Source: Roseateles_E cavernae (GTDB lineage: Bacteria > Pseudomonadota > Gammaproteobacteria > Burkholderiales > Burkholderiaceae_C). From it: a stretch of DNA of 64,000 bases. The notes under the pieces are model-generated. The model saw only the letters and a program-made list of their open reading frames with translations, had not been told where the DNA came from and searched no databases. Below are positions 26,291 to 34,560 of this stretch, in pieces. The stretch's first letter is position 1. Every line of letters begins with the position of its first letter. A program made the translations under genes and the position numbers. The DNA is taken from NCBI RefSeq assembly GCF_040187885.1, contig NZ_JBDPLH010000004.1:62001-126000 (forward strand), read 5' to 3'.

Positions 26291-28255
26291 ATGACACAGA
26301 GCAACAAGCAATACCTGCCCAGCGCCGATTGGCAGGCCCAGGCCCATGTCAAAGGCATGGCCGGCTACCAGGCCCTGGTGGCCGAGGCCGAGGCCGATTA
26401 CCAGGGCTTCTGGGCCCGCCAGGCGCGCGAGCTGATCAGCTGGCAGACGCCCTTCACCCAGGTGCTCAACGACAGCGAGGCGCCGTTCTTCAAGTGGTTC
26501 GAGGATGGCCGGCTGAACGTCTCCTACAACTGCCTGGACCGCAATATCGAGGCCGGCCTGGGCGACAAGACCGCGCTGATCTTCGAGGCCGACAACGGCG
26601 ATGTCACCAAGGTCAGTTACAGCGAGTTGCTGGTCCGTGTGTCCCAGCTGGCGAATGCGCTGAAGAGCCGTGGCGTGAAAAAGGGCGACCGGGTCGTCAT
26701 CTATATGCCGATGTCGGTTGAGGGCGTGGCTGCGATGCAGGCCTGCGCCCGCATCGGCGCGACGCATTCGGTGGTGTTCGGCGGCTTCTCGGCGCAATCC
26801 TTGCGCGACCGCATCCAGGACGCCGGCGCGGTGATGCTGATCACCGCCGACGAACAGCAGCGCGGCGGCAAGGCCCTGCCGCTGAAGGCCATCGTCGACG
26901 AGGCCCTGGCCGACAACAGCTGCCCGAGCCTGGAGGATGTGATCGTCTACAAGCGCACCGGCGGCGCGATCGGCTGGGTCGCGGGCCGCGACCAGTGGCT
27001 GCACGAGATCGTGGCCGGCCAGTCCAGCGACTGCGCGCCGGAATGGGTCGAGGCCGAGCACCCGCTGTTCCTGCTCTACACCTCGGGTTCGACCGGCAAG
27101 CCCAAGGGCGTTCAGCACAGCACCGGCGGCTATCTGCTGCATGCGGCGCTGACGACCAAGTGGACCTTCGATCTGAAGCCCGACGATATCTTCTGGTGCA
27201 CCGCCGACATCGGCTGGGTCACCGGCCACACCTATATCACCTATGGCCCGCTGGCGCTGGGCGGCACCGAGATCGTGTTCGAGAGCATCCCGACCTTCCC
27301 GGATGCCGGCCGCTTCTGGCAGATGATCGAGAAACACAAGGTCACGATCTTCTACACCGCGCCCACCGCGATCCGCTCGCTGATCAAGGCGGCCGAGAGC
27401 AATGAGGCCGTGCACCCGAAGCGTTATGACCTGAGCAGCCTGCGCCTGCTCGGCTCGGTCGGCGAACCTATCAATCCGGCCGCCTGGGAGTGGTACCACG
27501 CGAATATCGGCGGCGGCCGCTGCCCCATCGTCGACACCTTCTGGCAGACCGAGACCGGCGGCCACATGATCACGCCGCTGCCGGGCGCGACGCCGCTGGT
27601 GCCGGGCTCCTGCACCTTGCCCTTCCCGGGCATCACGGCCGCCATCGTCGACGAACTGGGTAACGACGTGCCCAACGGGCAGGGCGGCATCCTGGTCGTC
27701 AAGAAGCCCTGGCCCTCGATGATCCGCACGATCTGGGGTGACCCGGAGCGCTTCAAGAAGAGCTACTACCCGGCCGAGCTCAAGGGCTATTACCTGGCGG
27801 GTGACGGCGCGATCCGCGATGCCGAAACCGGCTACTTCACGATCACCGGCCGCATCGACGATGTCTTGAACGTGTCCGGCCACCGCATGGGCACGATGGA
27901 GATCGAGTCGGCCCTGGTCAGCTGCACCGAGCTGGTGGCCGAGGCGGCCGTGGTGGGGCGTCCGGACGACACCACCGGCGAGGCGATCTGTGCCTTCGTC
28001 GTGCTGAAGCGTCCGCGCCCGACCGGCGACGAGGCCAAGGCCATCGCCAAGCAGCTGCGCGACCATGTGGCCAAGGAGATCGGTCCGATCGCCAAGCCCA
28101 AGGACATCCGCTTCGGCGACAACCTGCCCAAGACCCGCAGCGGCAAGATCATGCGCCGCCTGCTGCGCTCGGTGGCCAAGGGCGAGAGCGTCACACAGGA
28201 CACCTCGACGCTGGAGAACCCCGCCATCCTGGAACAGCTGGGCCAGGCCTACTGA
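26291..28255 (+). CDS. acs: acetyl-CoA synthetase
   Basis: A 654-aa AMP-forming acetate-CoA ligase. It activates acetate to acetyl-AMP then acetyl-CoA. Motifs are YTSGSTGKPKG (phosphate loop), the WCTADIGWVTGH and WQTETGG regions, TGRIDDVLNVSGHR (hinge) and the C-terminal PKTRSGKIMRR with the Lys acetylated in regulated family members. I chose ATG 26291 with GAGGAG upstream, rather than the ORF-extended start at 26267. Length is standard. A strong bidirectional terminator follows. Confidence 0.95.
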   Translation: MTQSNKQYLPSADWQAQAHVKGMAGYQALVAEAEADYQGFWARQARELISWQTPFTQVLNDSEAPFFKWFEDGRLNVSYNCLDRNIEAGLGDKTALIFEADNGDVTKVSYSELLVRVSQLANALKSRGVKKGDRVVIYMPMSVEGVAAMQACARIGATHSVVFGGFSAQSLRDRIQDAGAVMLITADEQQRGGKALPLKAIVDEALADNSCPSLEDVIVYKRTGGAIGWVAGRDQWLHEIVAGQSSDCAPEWVEAEHPLFLLYTSGSTGKPKGVQHSTGGYLLHAALTTKWTFDLKPDDIFWCTADIGWVTGHTYITYGPLALGGTEIVFESIPTFPDAGRFWQMIEKHKVTIFYTAPTAIRSLIKAAESNEAVHPKRYDLSSLRLLGSVGEPINPAAWEWYHANIGGGRCPIVDTFWQTETGGHMITPLPGATPLVPGSCTLPFPGITAAIVDELGNDVPNGQGGILVVKKPWPSMIRTIWGDPERFKKSYYPAELKGYYLAGDGAIRDAETGYFTITGRIDDVLNVSGHRMGTMEIESALVSCTELVAEAAVVGRPDDTTGEAICAFVVLKRPRPTGDEAKAIAKQLRDHVAKEIGPIAKPKDIRFGDNLPKTRSGKIMRRLLRSVAKGESVTQDTSTLENPAILEQLGQAY

Positions 28256-28273
28256 GCTCGCCGGCCTGCAATG

Positions 28274-28302
28274 AAAAAGCCCCGCTGTGCGGGGCTTTTT
28301 TT
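28274..28302. terminator. bidirectional Rho-independent terminator between acs and cytochrome c
   Basis: A GC-rich stem GCCCCGC (28279-28285), loop TGT, GCGGGGC (28289-28295), flanked by AAAAA on the left and TTTTTTT (28296-28302) on the right. It therefore serves acs on the plus strand and the cytochrome c gene on the minus strand. Confidence 0.9.
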
Positions 28303-28317
28303 ATGGCGCTCGGACGC

Positions 28318-28629
28318 TCACTTGATCGTCATCACCCACTTGGCCAGCTCCTCGGCCTCGGCCGGATTGACCTGGGCATTGGCGGGCATGGGCACGGGGC
28401 CCCAGACGCCGGAGCCGCCCTTGATGATCTTCTCGGCCAGCTTCTTGACGGCGTCCTTGTCCTTGGCGTACTTGGCCGCGACGTCCTTGTAGGACGGGCC
28501 GACCAGCTTCTTGTCGGTCGCATGGCAGGCCATGCAGTTCTTCTTCTGTGCCAGTTCGGCGTTGGCAAAAGCGGCCGGAGCGGCCAGGGTGGCGGCCAGT
28601 GTGGCCAGGGCAATCAGAGAGGATTTCAT
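28318..28629 (-). CDS. periplasmic class I cytochrome c (c-551/c8 type)
   Basis: A 103-aa protein. The start at ATG 28629, with AAGGAAA upstream, gives a signal peptide (MKSSLIALATLAATLAAPAAFA). The mature protein of about 82 aa has the haem site CMACH near its N-terminus, KLVGPSYKDVAAKY, and the distal Met ligand in GPVPMPAN. These match the small electron carriers of the cytochrome c-551/c8 family, which pass electrons between bc1 and terminal oxidases or peroxidases. The gene is monocistronic. Confidence 0.93.
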   Translation of the reverse strand: MKSSLIALATLAATLAAPAAFANAELAQKKNCMACHATDKKLVGPSYKDVAAKYAKDKDAVKKLAEKIIKGGSGVWGPVPMPANAQVNPAEAEELAKWVMTIK

Positions 28630-28746
28630 GGTTTCCTTTCGGCTCAACAATCTCGGAGGGCTGGTCGGTGCAATCTGCACTACAGTGCTGACAGCATAGC
28701 CTCGCCCGCGATTTTATGGGGCGGCATGGATCAAAGGAGTCGTGTG

Positions 28747-28992
28747 ATGTTGTTGATGGCCGTCGGTGTCGTGCTCTTGCTGCTCAAGCTGGTGGGCGTG
28801 GCGCCGGTCAGCGAGTGGAGCTGGCTCTGGGTGCTGGCGCCCTTCGGCCTGGCCGTGCTGTGGTGGGCCTGGGCCGATGCCAGCGGCTATACACAGAAAA
28901 AGGCCATGCAACGCATGGACCAGCGCAAGGAAGCGCGCCGCGAGCGCTCGCTCGAAGCGCTGGGCCAGAGCGAGAAGCAGCGCCGCAAATAG
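28747..28992 (+). CDS. small Trp-rich protein (TIGR04438-like)
   Basis: An 81-aa protein with two N-terminal helices, a cluster of Trp residues (SEWSWLWVLAPF, VLWWAWAD) and a highly charged C-terminal tail (KKAMQRMDQRKEARRERS). I chose ATG 28747, which has AAAGGAG seven bases upstream. The frame is open to 28726 and beyond. Small Trp-rich proteins of this form are common in betaproteobacteria; function unknown. It converges on ilvD. Confidence 0.75.
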   Translation: MLLMAVGVVLLLLKLVGVAPVSEWSWLWVLAPFGLAVLWWAWADASGYTQKKAMQRMDQRKEARRERSLEALGQSEKQRRK

Positions 28993-29018
28993 CCGGCGCC
29001 GCTTTTTCTACACTTCCG

Positions 29019-30701
29019 TTACTCGAACAGGTCGAGCACCGCACCGGAGCTGGCGCTCGACGCGGTCTTCGCGAACTTGGCCAGCACGCCGCGGGTGTAG
29101 CGCGGTGCCGGCTGCTGCCACAGCGTCTTGCGGCGCGCCAGCTCGGCGGCGTCCACATGCAGCTCGAGCTTGAGCTGGTGGGCATCGATGGTGATGCTGT
29201 CGCCCTCCTGCACCAGCGCGATCACACCGCCCGCATAGGCCTCGGGGGCCACATGGCCGACCACCATGCCCCAGGTGCCGCCGGAGAAGCGGCCATCGGT
29301 GATCAGGCCCACGCTCTCGCCCAGGCCCTGACCGATCAGCGCGCCGGTCGGCGCCAGCATCTCGGGCATGCCCGGGCCGCCCTTGGGGCCCAGATAGCGC
29401 AGCACCATGATGTCGCCGGCCACGATCTTGTTGGCCATGATGGCGGCCAGCGCCGATTGCTCGTCCTCGAAGACCCGGGCCGGGCCGGTCATCACCGGGG
29501 TCTTCAGACCGGTGATCTTGGCGACCGCGCCCTCGGGCGAGAGATTGCCCTTCAGGATGGCCAGATGGCCCTGCGCGTAGATCGGCGCGCTGACGTCGCG
29601 GATCACGGCCTGGTCGGCGCGCAGCTCGGGCACCTCGGCCAGGTTCTCGGCCACGGTCCTGCCGGTGATGGTGATGCAGTCGCCATGCAGCAAGCCGGCC
29701 TTCAGCAGCACCTTCATCACGGCCGGGATACCGCCGGCCTTGTGCAGGTCCACCGCCAGGAACTGGCCGCTGGGCTTCAGGTCGCACAGCACCGGAATCT
29801 TCTTGCGCATGCGCTCGAAGTCGTCGATGGTCCAGTCCACTTCCGCCGCGTGGGCGATGGCCAGGAAGTGCAAGACCGCATTGGTCGAGCCCCCGGTCGC
29901 CATGATGACGGCCACGGCGTTCTCGATGGCTTTCTTGGTGACGATGTCGCGCGGCTTCAGGTCGGCCTTGACGGCCTCGACCAGCACGGCGGCAGCCTTC
30001 TGGGTGTTGACCACCACCTCGTCCTCGACATTGGACATCGACGAGGAATAGGGCAGGCTCATGCCCAGCGCCTCGAAGGCCGAGCTCATCGTATTGGCCG
30101 TGTACATGCCGCCGCAGGAGCCGCTGCCGGGGATGGCGCGCTTCTCGATCTGACAGAAATCCTCTTCGCTCATCTTGCCGGCGCTGAACTGACCGACCGC
30201 CTCAAAGACGCTGACGATGTTCAGGTCCTGGCCCTTGTAATGGCCGGGCTTGATGGTGCCGCCATAGATGTAGATGGCCGGCACATTGGCGCGCAGCATG
30301 CCCATCATGCCGCCGGGCATATTCTTGTCGCAGCCGCCGATCACCATCACGCCGTCCAGCCACTGGCCGCCGACGCAGGTCTCCACGCAGTCGGAGATCA
30401 CCTCGCGCGAGACCAGCGAGTACTTCATGCCCTCGGTGCCCATGGCCATGCCGTCCGAGATCGTCGGTGTGCCGAAAACCTGCGGGTTGGCACCGGCGGC
30501 CTTCAGGCCGATCACGGCGGCATCGGCCAGCTTTTGCAGGCCGGAGTTGCAGGGCGTGATCGTCGAGTGGCCGTTGGCGATGCCAATCATCGGCTTGCCG
30601 AAGTCGCTCTCCTGGTAGCCCATGCCGTAATACATGGAGCGGTTCGGGGCGCGGGCCACGCCCTCGGTGATGTTCTTGGAACGGCGGTTGATCGCTGACA
30701 T
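29019..30701 (-). CDS. ilvD: dihydroxy-acid dehydratase
   Basis: A 560-aa iron-sulfur enzyme that dehydrates 2,3-dihydroxy-isovalerate and -methylvalerate in valine, isoleucine and leucine synthesis. Cysteines for the cluster appear in TPCNSGLQ, GGCDKNMPG and GSGSCGGMYTANTM, and the C-terminal domain has GGPGMPEM and RFSGGTWG. The length is typical of the short, [2Fe-2S]-type clade. It is divergent from a lysR gene 89 bases away, which may regulate it. Confidence 0.95.
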   Translation of the reverse strand: MSAINRRSKNITEGVARAPNRSMYYGMGYQESDFGKPMIGIANGHSTITPCNSGLQKLADAAVIGLKAAGANPQVFGTPTISDGMAMGTEGMKYSLVSREVISDCVETCVGGQWLDGVMVIGGCDKNMPGGMMGMLRANVPAIYIYGGTIKPGHYKGQDLNIVSVFEAVGQFSAGKMSEEDFCQIEKRAIPGSGSCGGMYTANTMSSAFEALGMSLPYSSSMSNVEDEVVVNTQKAAAVLVEAVKADLKPRDIVTKKAIENAVAVIMATGGSTNAVLHFLAIAHAAEVDWTIDDFERMRKKIPVLCDLKPSGQFLAVDLHKAGGIPAVMKVLLKAGLLHGDCITITGRTVAENLAEVPELRADQAVIRDVSAPIYAQGHLAILKGNLSPEGAVAKITGLKTPVMTGPARVFEDEQSALAAIMANKIVAGDIMVLRYLGPKGGPGMPEMLAPTGALIGQGLGESVGLITDGRFSGGTWGMVVGHVAPEAYAGGVIALVQEGDSITIDAHQLKLELHVDAAELARRKTLWQQPAPRYTRGVLAKFAKTASSASSGAVLDLFE

Positions 30702-30762
30702 GGGTGTCTCCTCAGAATTGCTGCAGTTTGCGCGGCCGGTGATCGTTTATCAAATATATTAT

Positions 30763-30776
30763 TCAATGATGATTGA
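30763..30776. promoter_or_regulatory. short inverted repeat in the ilvD-lysR gap
   Basis: TCAAT (30763-30767) and ATTGA (30772-30776) flank GATG in an AT-rich patch (about 30745-30785) between the divergent ilvD and lysR genes. LysR-type regulators commonly bind such dyads in the gap between their own gene and a divergent target. The match to the usual T-N11-A form is not exact. Confidence 0.3.
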
Positions 30777-30790
30777 TATGTATTGAAGCA

Positions 30791-31684
30791 ATGATTGAGC
30801 TCAGAAGCCTGCGCCAGTTCCTTGCCGTTGCGGAGGAGTTGCATTTCGGCCGGGCGGCCCTGCGCCTGCACATGACCCAGCCGCCGCTGACCCAGGCGAT
30901 CCAGAAGCTGGAGCAGGCGCTTGGCGCGCCGCTGTTCGAGCGCAGCAGCCGCTCGGTGCGGCTGAGCCCGGCCGGTGAGGCCTTGCTGCCGCAGGCGAGG
31001 CGCCTGCTGCTGGAGGCCGAGCAACTGGGCACCCTGGTGCGCGCGGCCGCCGAGGGCCAGCGCGGCCGGGTGCGGCTGGGCTTTGTCTCGACCGTCGGTT
31101 TCGGCGAGCTGCCGCGCTGGCTGCGCGCTTTCCGCGAGCAGCAGCCCGACATCGTGCTGAGCCTGCGCGAGGCCACGCTGGACGTGCAGCTGCAGCAGTT
31201 TTCCGGCGAGGATCTGGACGCCGGCTTCGTGATCCATGCGCCGGGCGCCTTGCCGGCCGGCTTCGAGGCCCTGGGCATCGCCCGCGAGCCCATGGTGCTG
31301 GCGCTCAGCGCCGAGGAGGCGCTGGCCGCCAAAGCGCAGCTGGCGGCCGCCGACATCCTGGCGCTGCCGCTGGTGATCTTCCCGCGACAAATAGCGCCCT
31401 CGCTGTTCGATGCGGTGCTGGCCTTCTACCGCGATCAGCAGGCCGCACCGGTGATCGCCCAGGAGGCGATACAGATGCAGACCATCGTCAACCTGGTCTC
31501 CGCCGGCATGGGCGCGGCCTGGGTGCCGGAGTCGGTGATGGGCTTGCAGCGCAGCGGCGTGGTCTACAAGCGCGTGGCCGGCAGGGTGCCGGTCTGCGAG
31601 ACCAGCCTGATCTGGCGCCCCGATGCCGGGCCGGCGGTGCGTCGCTTTGTCCAGCATGTCCAGGCTTGCCTCGGTTTGACATGA
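30791..31684 (+). CDS. LysR-family transcriptional regulator
   Basis: A 297-aa regulator. The N-terminal winged helix-turn-helix reads LRSLRQFLAVAEELHFGRAA then MTQPPLTQAIQKLEQALG, followed by the periplasmic-binding-like effector domain. The tail ends RRFVQHVQACLGL. The start is ATG 30791. Its arrangement divergent from ilvD suggests that ilvD or itself is a target. The effector cannot be told from sequence. Confidence 0.9.
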   Translation: MIELRSLRQFLAVAEELHFGRAALRLHMTQPPLTQAIQKLEQALGAPLFERSSRSVRLSPAGEALLPQARRLLLEAEQLGTLVRAAAEGQRGRVRLGFVSTVGFGELPRWLRAFREQQPDIVLSLREATLDVQLQQFSGEDLDAGFVIHAPGALPAGFEALGIAREPMVLALSAEEALAAKAQLAAADILALPLVIFPRQIAPSLFDAVLAFYRDQQAAPVIAQEAIQMQTIVNLVSAGMGAAWVPESVMGLQRSGVVYKRVAGRVPVCETSLIWRPDAGPAVRRFVQHVQACLGLT

Positions 31685-31732
31685 TGAGCCGCCCACTATG
31701 ATGCGCGGCTTGCTTCAAGAGGTGCTTACGCC

Positions 31733-32536
31733 ATGCTGGTCCACCCCCAGTTCGACCCCATCGCCATCAGCCTCGGCCCGCTGGCCGTGCATTGGTACGG
31801 CCTGACCTATCTGGCCGCCTTCGGCTTGTTCCTGTGGCTGGCCAATCTGAAAGTGCGCCAGCCGCAGTTCGCGGCGGCCGGCTGGAGCAAGCGCGATGTC
31901 GACGACCTGCTGTTCTTCGGCGTGCTGGGCGTGGTGCTGGGCGGGCGGCTGGGCTATGTGCTGTTCTACAAGCCCGACTACTACCTGCACCACCTCGGCG
32001 AGGTGCTGGCGGTCTGGAAGGGCGGCATGGCCTTTCATGGCGGCCTGCTCGGTGTGCTGGTCGCGATGGCGCTGTTTGCCAGGCTGCGCGGCCGCAAGTT
32101 CTTCGAGGTCACCGACCTGATCGCGCCCTGCGTGCCCACCGGCCTGGCGGCCGGGCGCATCGGCAACTTCATCAACGGCGAGCTGTGGGGCCGGGCGGCC
32201 GACCCCAGCCTGCCCTGGGCGATGATCTTTCCGCAGGCCGGCGATGGCGGCGTGCCGCGCCATCCCTCGCAGCTCTACCAGTTCCTCGGCGAAGGCCTGC
32301 TGCTTTTTGTCGTGCTGTGGTTTTATGCGAAGAAGCCGCGCGCGACCGGCCAGGTGTCCGGCCTCTTCCTGATCGGCTATGGGCTGATGCGTTTCCTGGC
32401 CGAGTTCTTCCGCGAGCCGGACGACTTCCTGGGCCTGCGGGCCTTCAATCTGAGTCAGGGACAATGGCTGTCGCTGCCGATGATCGCGGCCGGTGTGCTG
32501 ATCTGGCTCTGGGCCAGCCGCCGCCAAGCCAACTGA
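31733..32536 (+). CDS. lgt: prolipoprotein diacylglyceryl transferase
   Basis: A 267-aa inner-membrane enzyme with seven helices. It transfers diacylglycerol from phosphatidylglycerol to the lipobox Cys of prolipoproteins. The Lgt signature GRIGNFINGELWGR is present, with the early VHWYGLTYLAAF and the GGMAFHGGLLG motif containing the catalytic His region. Length is normal. It lies just ahead of dnaQ with a 10-base gap, so the two are probably co-transcribed. Confidence 0.95.
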   Translation: MLVHPQFDPIAISLGPLAVHWYGLTYLAAFGLFLWLANLKVRQPQFAAAGWSKRDVDDLLFFGVLGVVLGGRLGYVLFYKPDYYLHHLGEVLAVWKGGMAFHGGLLGVLVAMALFARLRGRKFFEVTDLIAPCVPTGLAAGRIGNFINGELWGRAADPSLPWAMIFPQAGDGGVPRHPSQLYQFLGEGLLLFVVLWFYAKKPRATGQVSGLFLIGYGLMRFLAEFFREPDDFLGLRAFNLSQGQWLSLPMIAAGVLIWLWASRRQAN

Positions 32537-32546
32537 GTTTTTCTTC

Positions 32547-33257
32547 ATGCGTCAAATCTTCTTCGATACCGAAACCACCGGCCTGTATGCCGAGGGCGGC
32601 GACCGCCTGGTTGAAATCGGCTGCGTCGAGATGGTCAACCGTCAGCTCACCGGCAACAACCTGCACCTCTACGTCAACCCCGAGCGCGCCAGCCACGAGG
32701 AAGCGCTGAAGGTGCACGGGCTGACCGAGGAATTCCTCTCGACCAAGCCCAAGTTCGCCGAGGTGGCCGATCAGCTGCTGGACTTCCTGGCCGGCGCCCA
32801 GCTGGTGATCCACAACGCGCCTTTCGACATCGGCTTCGTCAATGCCGAACTCAAGCGCCTGAAGAAGCCGCCGATCACCGACCATGTCGGCAGCGTGCTC
32901 GACACCTTGCTGATGGCGCGCGATATGTTCCCCGGCAAGGCCAATTCGCTGGACGCGCTGTGCCGGCGCCTGGAGGTCGACAACTCCAGCCGCACCCTGC
33001 ACGGCGCCTTGCTCGATGCCGAGCTGCTGGCCGAGGTCTATATCCGCCTGACCCGCGGGCAGGATTCGCTGGTGATCGACGAGGGTGGCAGCAGCCATTC
33101 GAACCAGCCGGGCGAGCTGCGGGTCGAGGCGGTCGATCTGAGCCGCTTTGCGCTGCCGGTGCTGCAGGCCAGCGAGGCCGAGCTGCAAGCTCATGACAAA
33201 GTGCTGGCCGAACTCGACAAGGCCAGCGGCGGCAAAAGAATCTGGCAAGCGGCTTGA
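32547..33257 (+). CDS. dnaQ: DNA polymerase III epsilon subunit (3'-5' proofreading exonuclease)
   Basis: A 236-aa DEDDh exonuclease. ExoI is FFDTETTGL (Asp and Glu ligands), ExoII is VIHNAPFDIGF, and the ExoIII region HGALLDAELLAEVYI carries the catalytic His and Asp. The C-terminal tail of about 55 residues binds the polymerase alpha subunit in known enzymes. The gene directly follows lgt. The promoter for the downstream tRNA genes overlaps its stop codon. Confidence 0.93.
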   Translation: MRQIFFDTETTGLYAEGGDRLVEIGCVEMVNRQLTGNNLHLYVNPERASHEEALKVHGLTEEFLSTKPKFAEVADQLLDFLAGAQLVIHNAPFDIGFVNAELKRLKKPPITDHVGSVLDTLLMARDMFPGKANSLDALCRRLEVDNSSRTLHGALLDAELLAEVYIRLTRGQDSLVIDEGGSSHSNQPGELRVEAVDLSRFALPVLQASEAELQAHDKVLAELDKASGGKRIWQAA

Positions 33258-33283
33258 TTGCCGCGATAAAGCCATGGCATAAT
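33254..33283 (+). promoter_or_regulatory. sigma-70-type promoter for the tRNA-Val pair
   Basis: A -35 TTGATT (33254-33259) and a -10 CATAAT (33278-33283) with an 18-base spacer, placed about 65 bases before the first tRNA and overlapping the dnaQ stop. Confidence 0.5.
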
Positions 33284-33348
33284 CGTGGGCTTCCCGGTTG
33301 ATGAATTCTTCCAAAGCGATTTGAAAGGATTTGTCGGACGACCAGACC

Positions 33349-33423
33349 GGGCGGTTAGCTCAGCGGTAGAGCACTGCCTTCACACGGCAGGGGTCGCAGG
33401 TTCGAACCCTGCACCGCCCACCA
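33349..33423 (+). tRNA. tRNA-Val (anticodon CAC), copy 1
   Basis: A 75-base cloverleaf. The acceptor stem GGGCGGT pairs with ACCGCCC, the D arm contains AGCTCAGCGGTAGAGC and the anticodon stem CTGCC/GGCAG encloses TTCACAC, giving CAC. The T arm has GGTTCGAACC and CCA is encoded at 33421-33423. Anticodon CAC reads the valine codon GUG. Confidence 0.95.
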
Positions 33424-33493
33424 GAATATTGAATGACTCCGGCAATCGTATCGGGGTCACCCATTCTGAACCGGTCGTTGCGCCCCAGATACC

Positions 33494-33568
33494 GGGCGGT
33501 TAGCTCAGCGGTAGAGCACTGCCTTCACACGGCAGGGGTCGCAGGTTCGAACCCTGCACCGCCCACCA
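33494..33568 (+). tRNA. tRNA-Val (anticodon CAC), copy 2
   Basis: Identical over all 75 bases to copy 1, including the encoded CCA (33566-33568). Separated from it by a 70-base unrelated spacer. The pair is probably one transcript ending at the terminator at 33574. Confidence 0.95.
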
Positions 33569-33573
33569 GATCA

Positions 33574-33608
33574 AGCCCCCGAAGTCATCGACCTCGGGGG
33601 CTTTTTTC
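33574..33608 (+). terminator. Rho-independent terminator of the tRNA-Val operon
   Basis: AGCCCCCGA (33574-33582) pairs with TCGGGGGCT (33594-33602) around an 11-base loop and is followed by a T tract. On the minus strand it is preceded by few T residues, so it mainly serves the tRNA transcript, though it also lies just past the fur stop at 33624. Confidence 0.8.
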
Positions 33609-33623
33609 TTGGGCGGCGAGCCC

Positions 33624-34073
33624 TCATGCCGGCCGCAACCGCCCCGTGCCCTGGCACTGCGGCGCCGAGCAATAGCCATACAGGGCCAGCGCATGGTCCT
33701 GCAGCTCGAAGCCGTGGCGCAGCGCGATCTCGCGCTGGCGCTGCTCGATCTCCTCGTCGACGAATTCCTCGACCCGGCCGCAGTTCAGGCAGACCAGATG
33801 GTCGTGATGACTGCCCTCGTCAAGCTCGAACACCGCCTTGCCGGGCTCGAAGTGATGGCGCGACAGCAGGCCGGCCTGGGCAAACTGCATCAGCACGCGA
33901 TAGACGGTGGCCAGGCCGATGTCGGCATCTTCGGCCAGCAAGGCCTTGTAGACGTCCTCGGCGCTGAGATGGCGCTGGGCGGTGCGCTGGAATATGCGCA
34001 GGATCTTGATGCGCGGCATGGTGGCCTTGAGGCCCATCGACTGGATGTCGGCGATATGGTCGGAAGCGCTCAT
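33624..34073 (-). CDS. fur: ferric uptake regulator Fur
   Basis: A 149-aa Fur. The start at ATG 34073 gives MSASDHIADIQSMGLKATMP. The DNA-binding part carries PRIKILRIFQ and DIGLATVYRVLMQFAQAGL, and the dimer/metal part carries HHDHLVCLNCGRVEEF and REIALRHGFELQDH. The motif match is to iron-type Fur rather than Zur. It binds Fur boxes with Fe2+ and represses iron uptake. It is third in a minus-strand set after a ZIP transporter and a hypothetical gene, with gaps of 18 and 13 bases. Confidence 0.85.
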   Translation of the reverse strand: MSASDHIADIQSMGLKATMPRIKILRIFQRTAQRHLSAEDVYKALLAEDADIGLATVYRVLMQFAQAGLLSRHHFEPGKAVFELDEGSHHDHLVCLNCGRVEEFVDEEIEQRQREIALRHGFELQDHALALYGYCSAPQCQGTGRLRPA

Positions 34074-34086
34074 GCGGTCGGCGGGT

Positions 34087-34542
34087 TCAGTGCAGGGTGC
34101 GGGCGTTGTAGGGGCTGCCGTGCAGCTCGGCATAGCAGTCCGGGCACAGGCAGCGCCGCAGCTCGGCATGGGCGCCGTGCTGGGCCTCGAAGCGCAGCAG
34201 CGCGGCCTGGGTCTCGCGCAGGTGTCGCGTCGCCGCATCGCGCAGCGAGACGTGCAGGTCGCTGTTGCGGCTGGCCCGCAGCAGGCTGGCGTGCACGCTG
34301 GCCAGCAGCTCGGCGGCCTCGTCCAGCGCGCCGGCGCGGGCCTGGGCCTCGGCCAGGTTCAAGGTGCTGACAACCACGGCGGCCACCGCGTCCTCGCCGT
34401 CCGGCCAGTCGTTGAAGCAGGCCAGCGCCAGGCTGCGCGCCTGCTCGTAGGCCAGGATGGCGCGCAGATGCTCGCCGCGCTCGAACAGCTCGTTGCCCTG
34501 CAAGGTCAGCTGGGTCCAGGTGTTGGGAGTGGGTGGGTTCAT
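34087..34542 (-). CDS. hypothetical TPR-like protein, 151 aa
   Basis: A helical protein starting MNPPTPNTWTQLTLQGNELF with TPR-like repeats (AILAYEQARSLALACFND, then AVVVSTLNLAEAQARAGALD). It ends in a C-terminal pair of cysteines, RCLCPDCYAEL, which could bind metal. There is no signal peptide. It sits between the ZIP transporter and fur in a tight minus-strand operon, suggesting a role linked to metal homeostasis. That is inference from position only. Confidence 0.7.
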   Translation of the reverse strand: MNPPTPNTWTQLTLQGNELFERGEHLRAILAYEQARSLALACFNDWPDGEDAVAAVVVSTLNLAEAQARAGALDEAAELLASVHASLLRASRNSDLHVSLRDAATRHLRETQAALLRFEAQHGAHAELRRCLCPDCYAELHGSPYNARTLH

Positions 34543-34560
34543 GGCTGTGGCTTGGTTGAC

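Noticed and set aside
28716..30698. 660-aa antisense frame over ilvD
   Set aside because: His/Gly/Asp-rich shadow; ilvD on the opposite strand is intact and full length.
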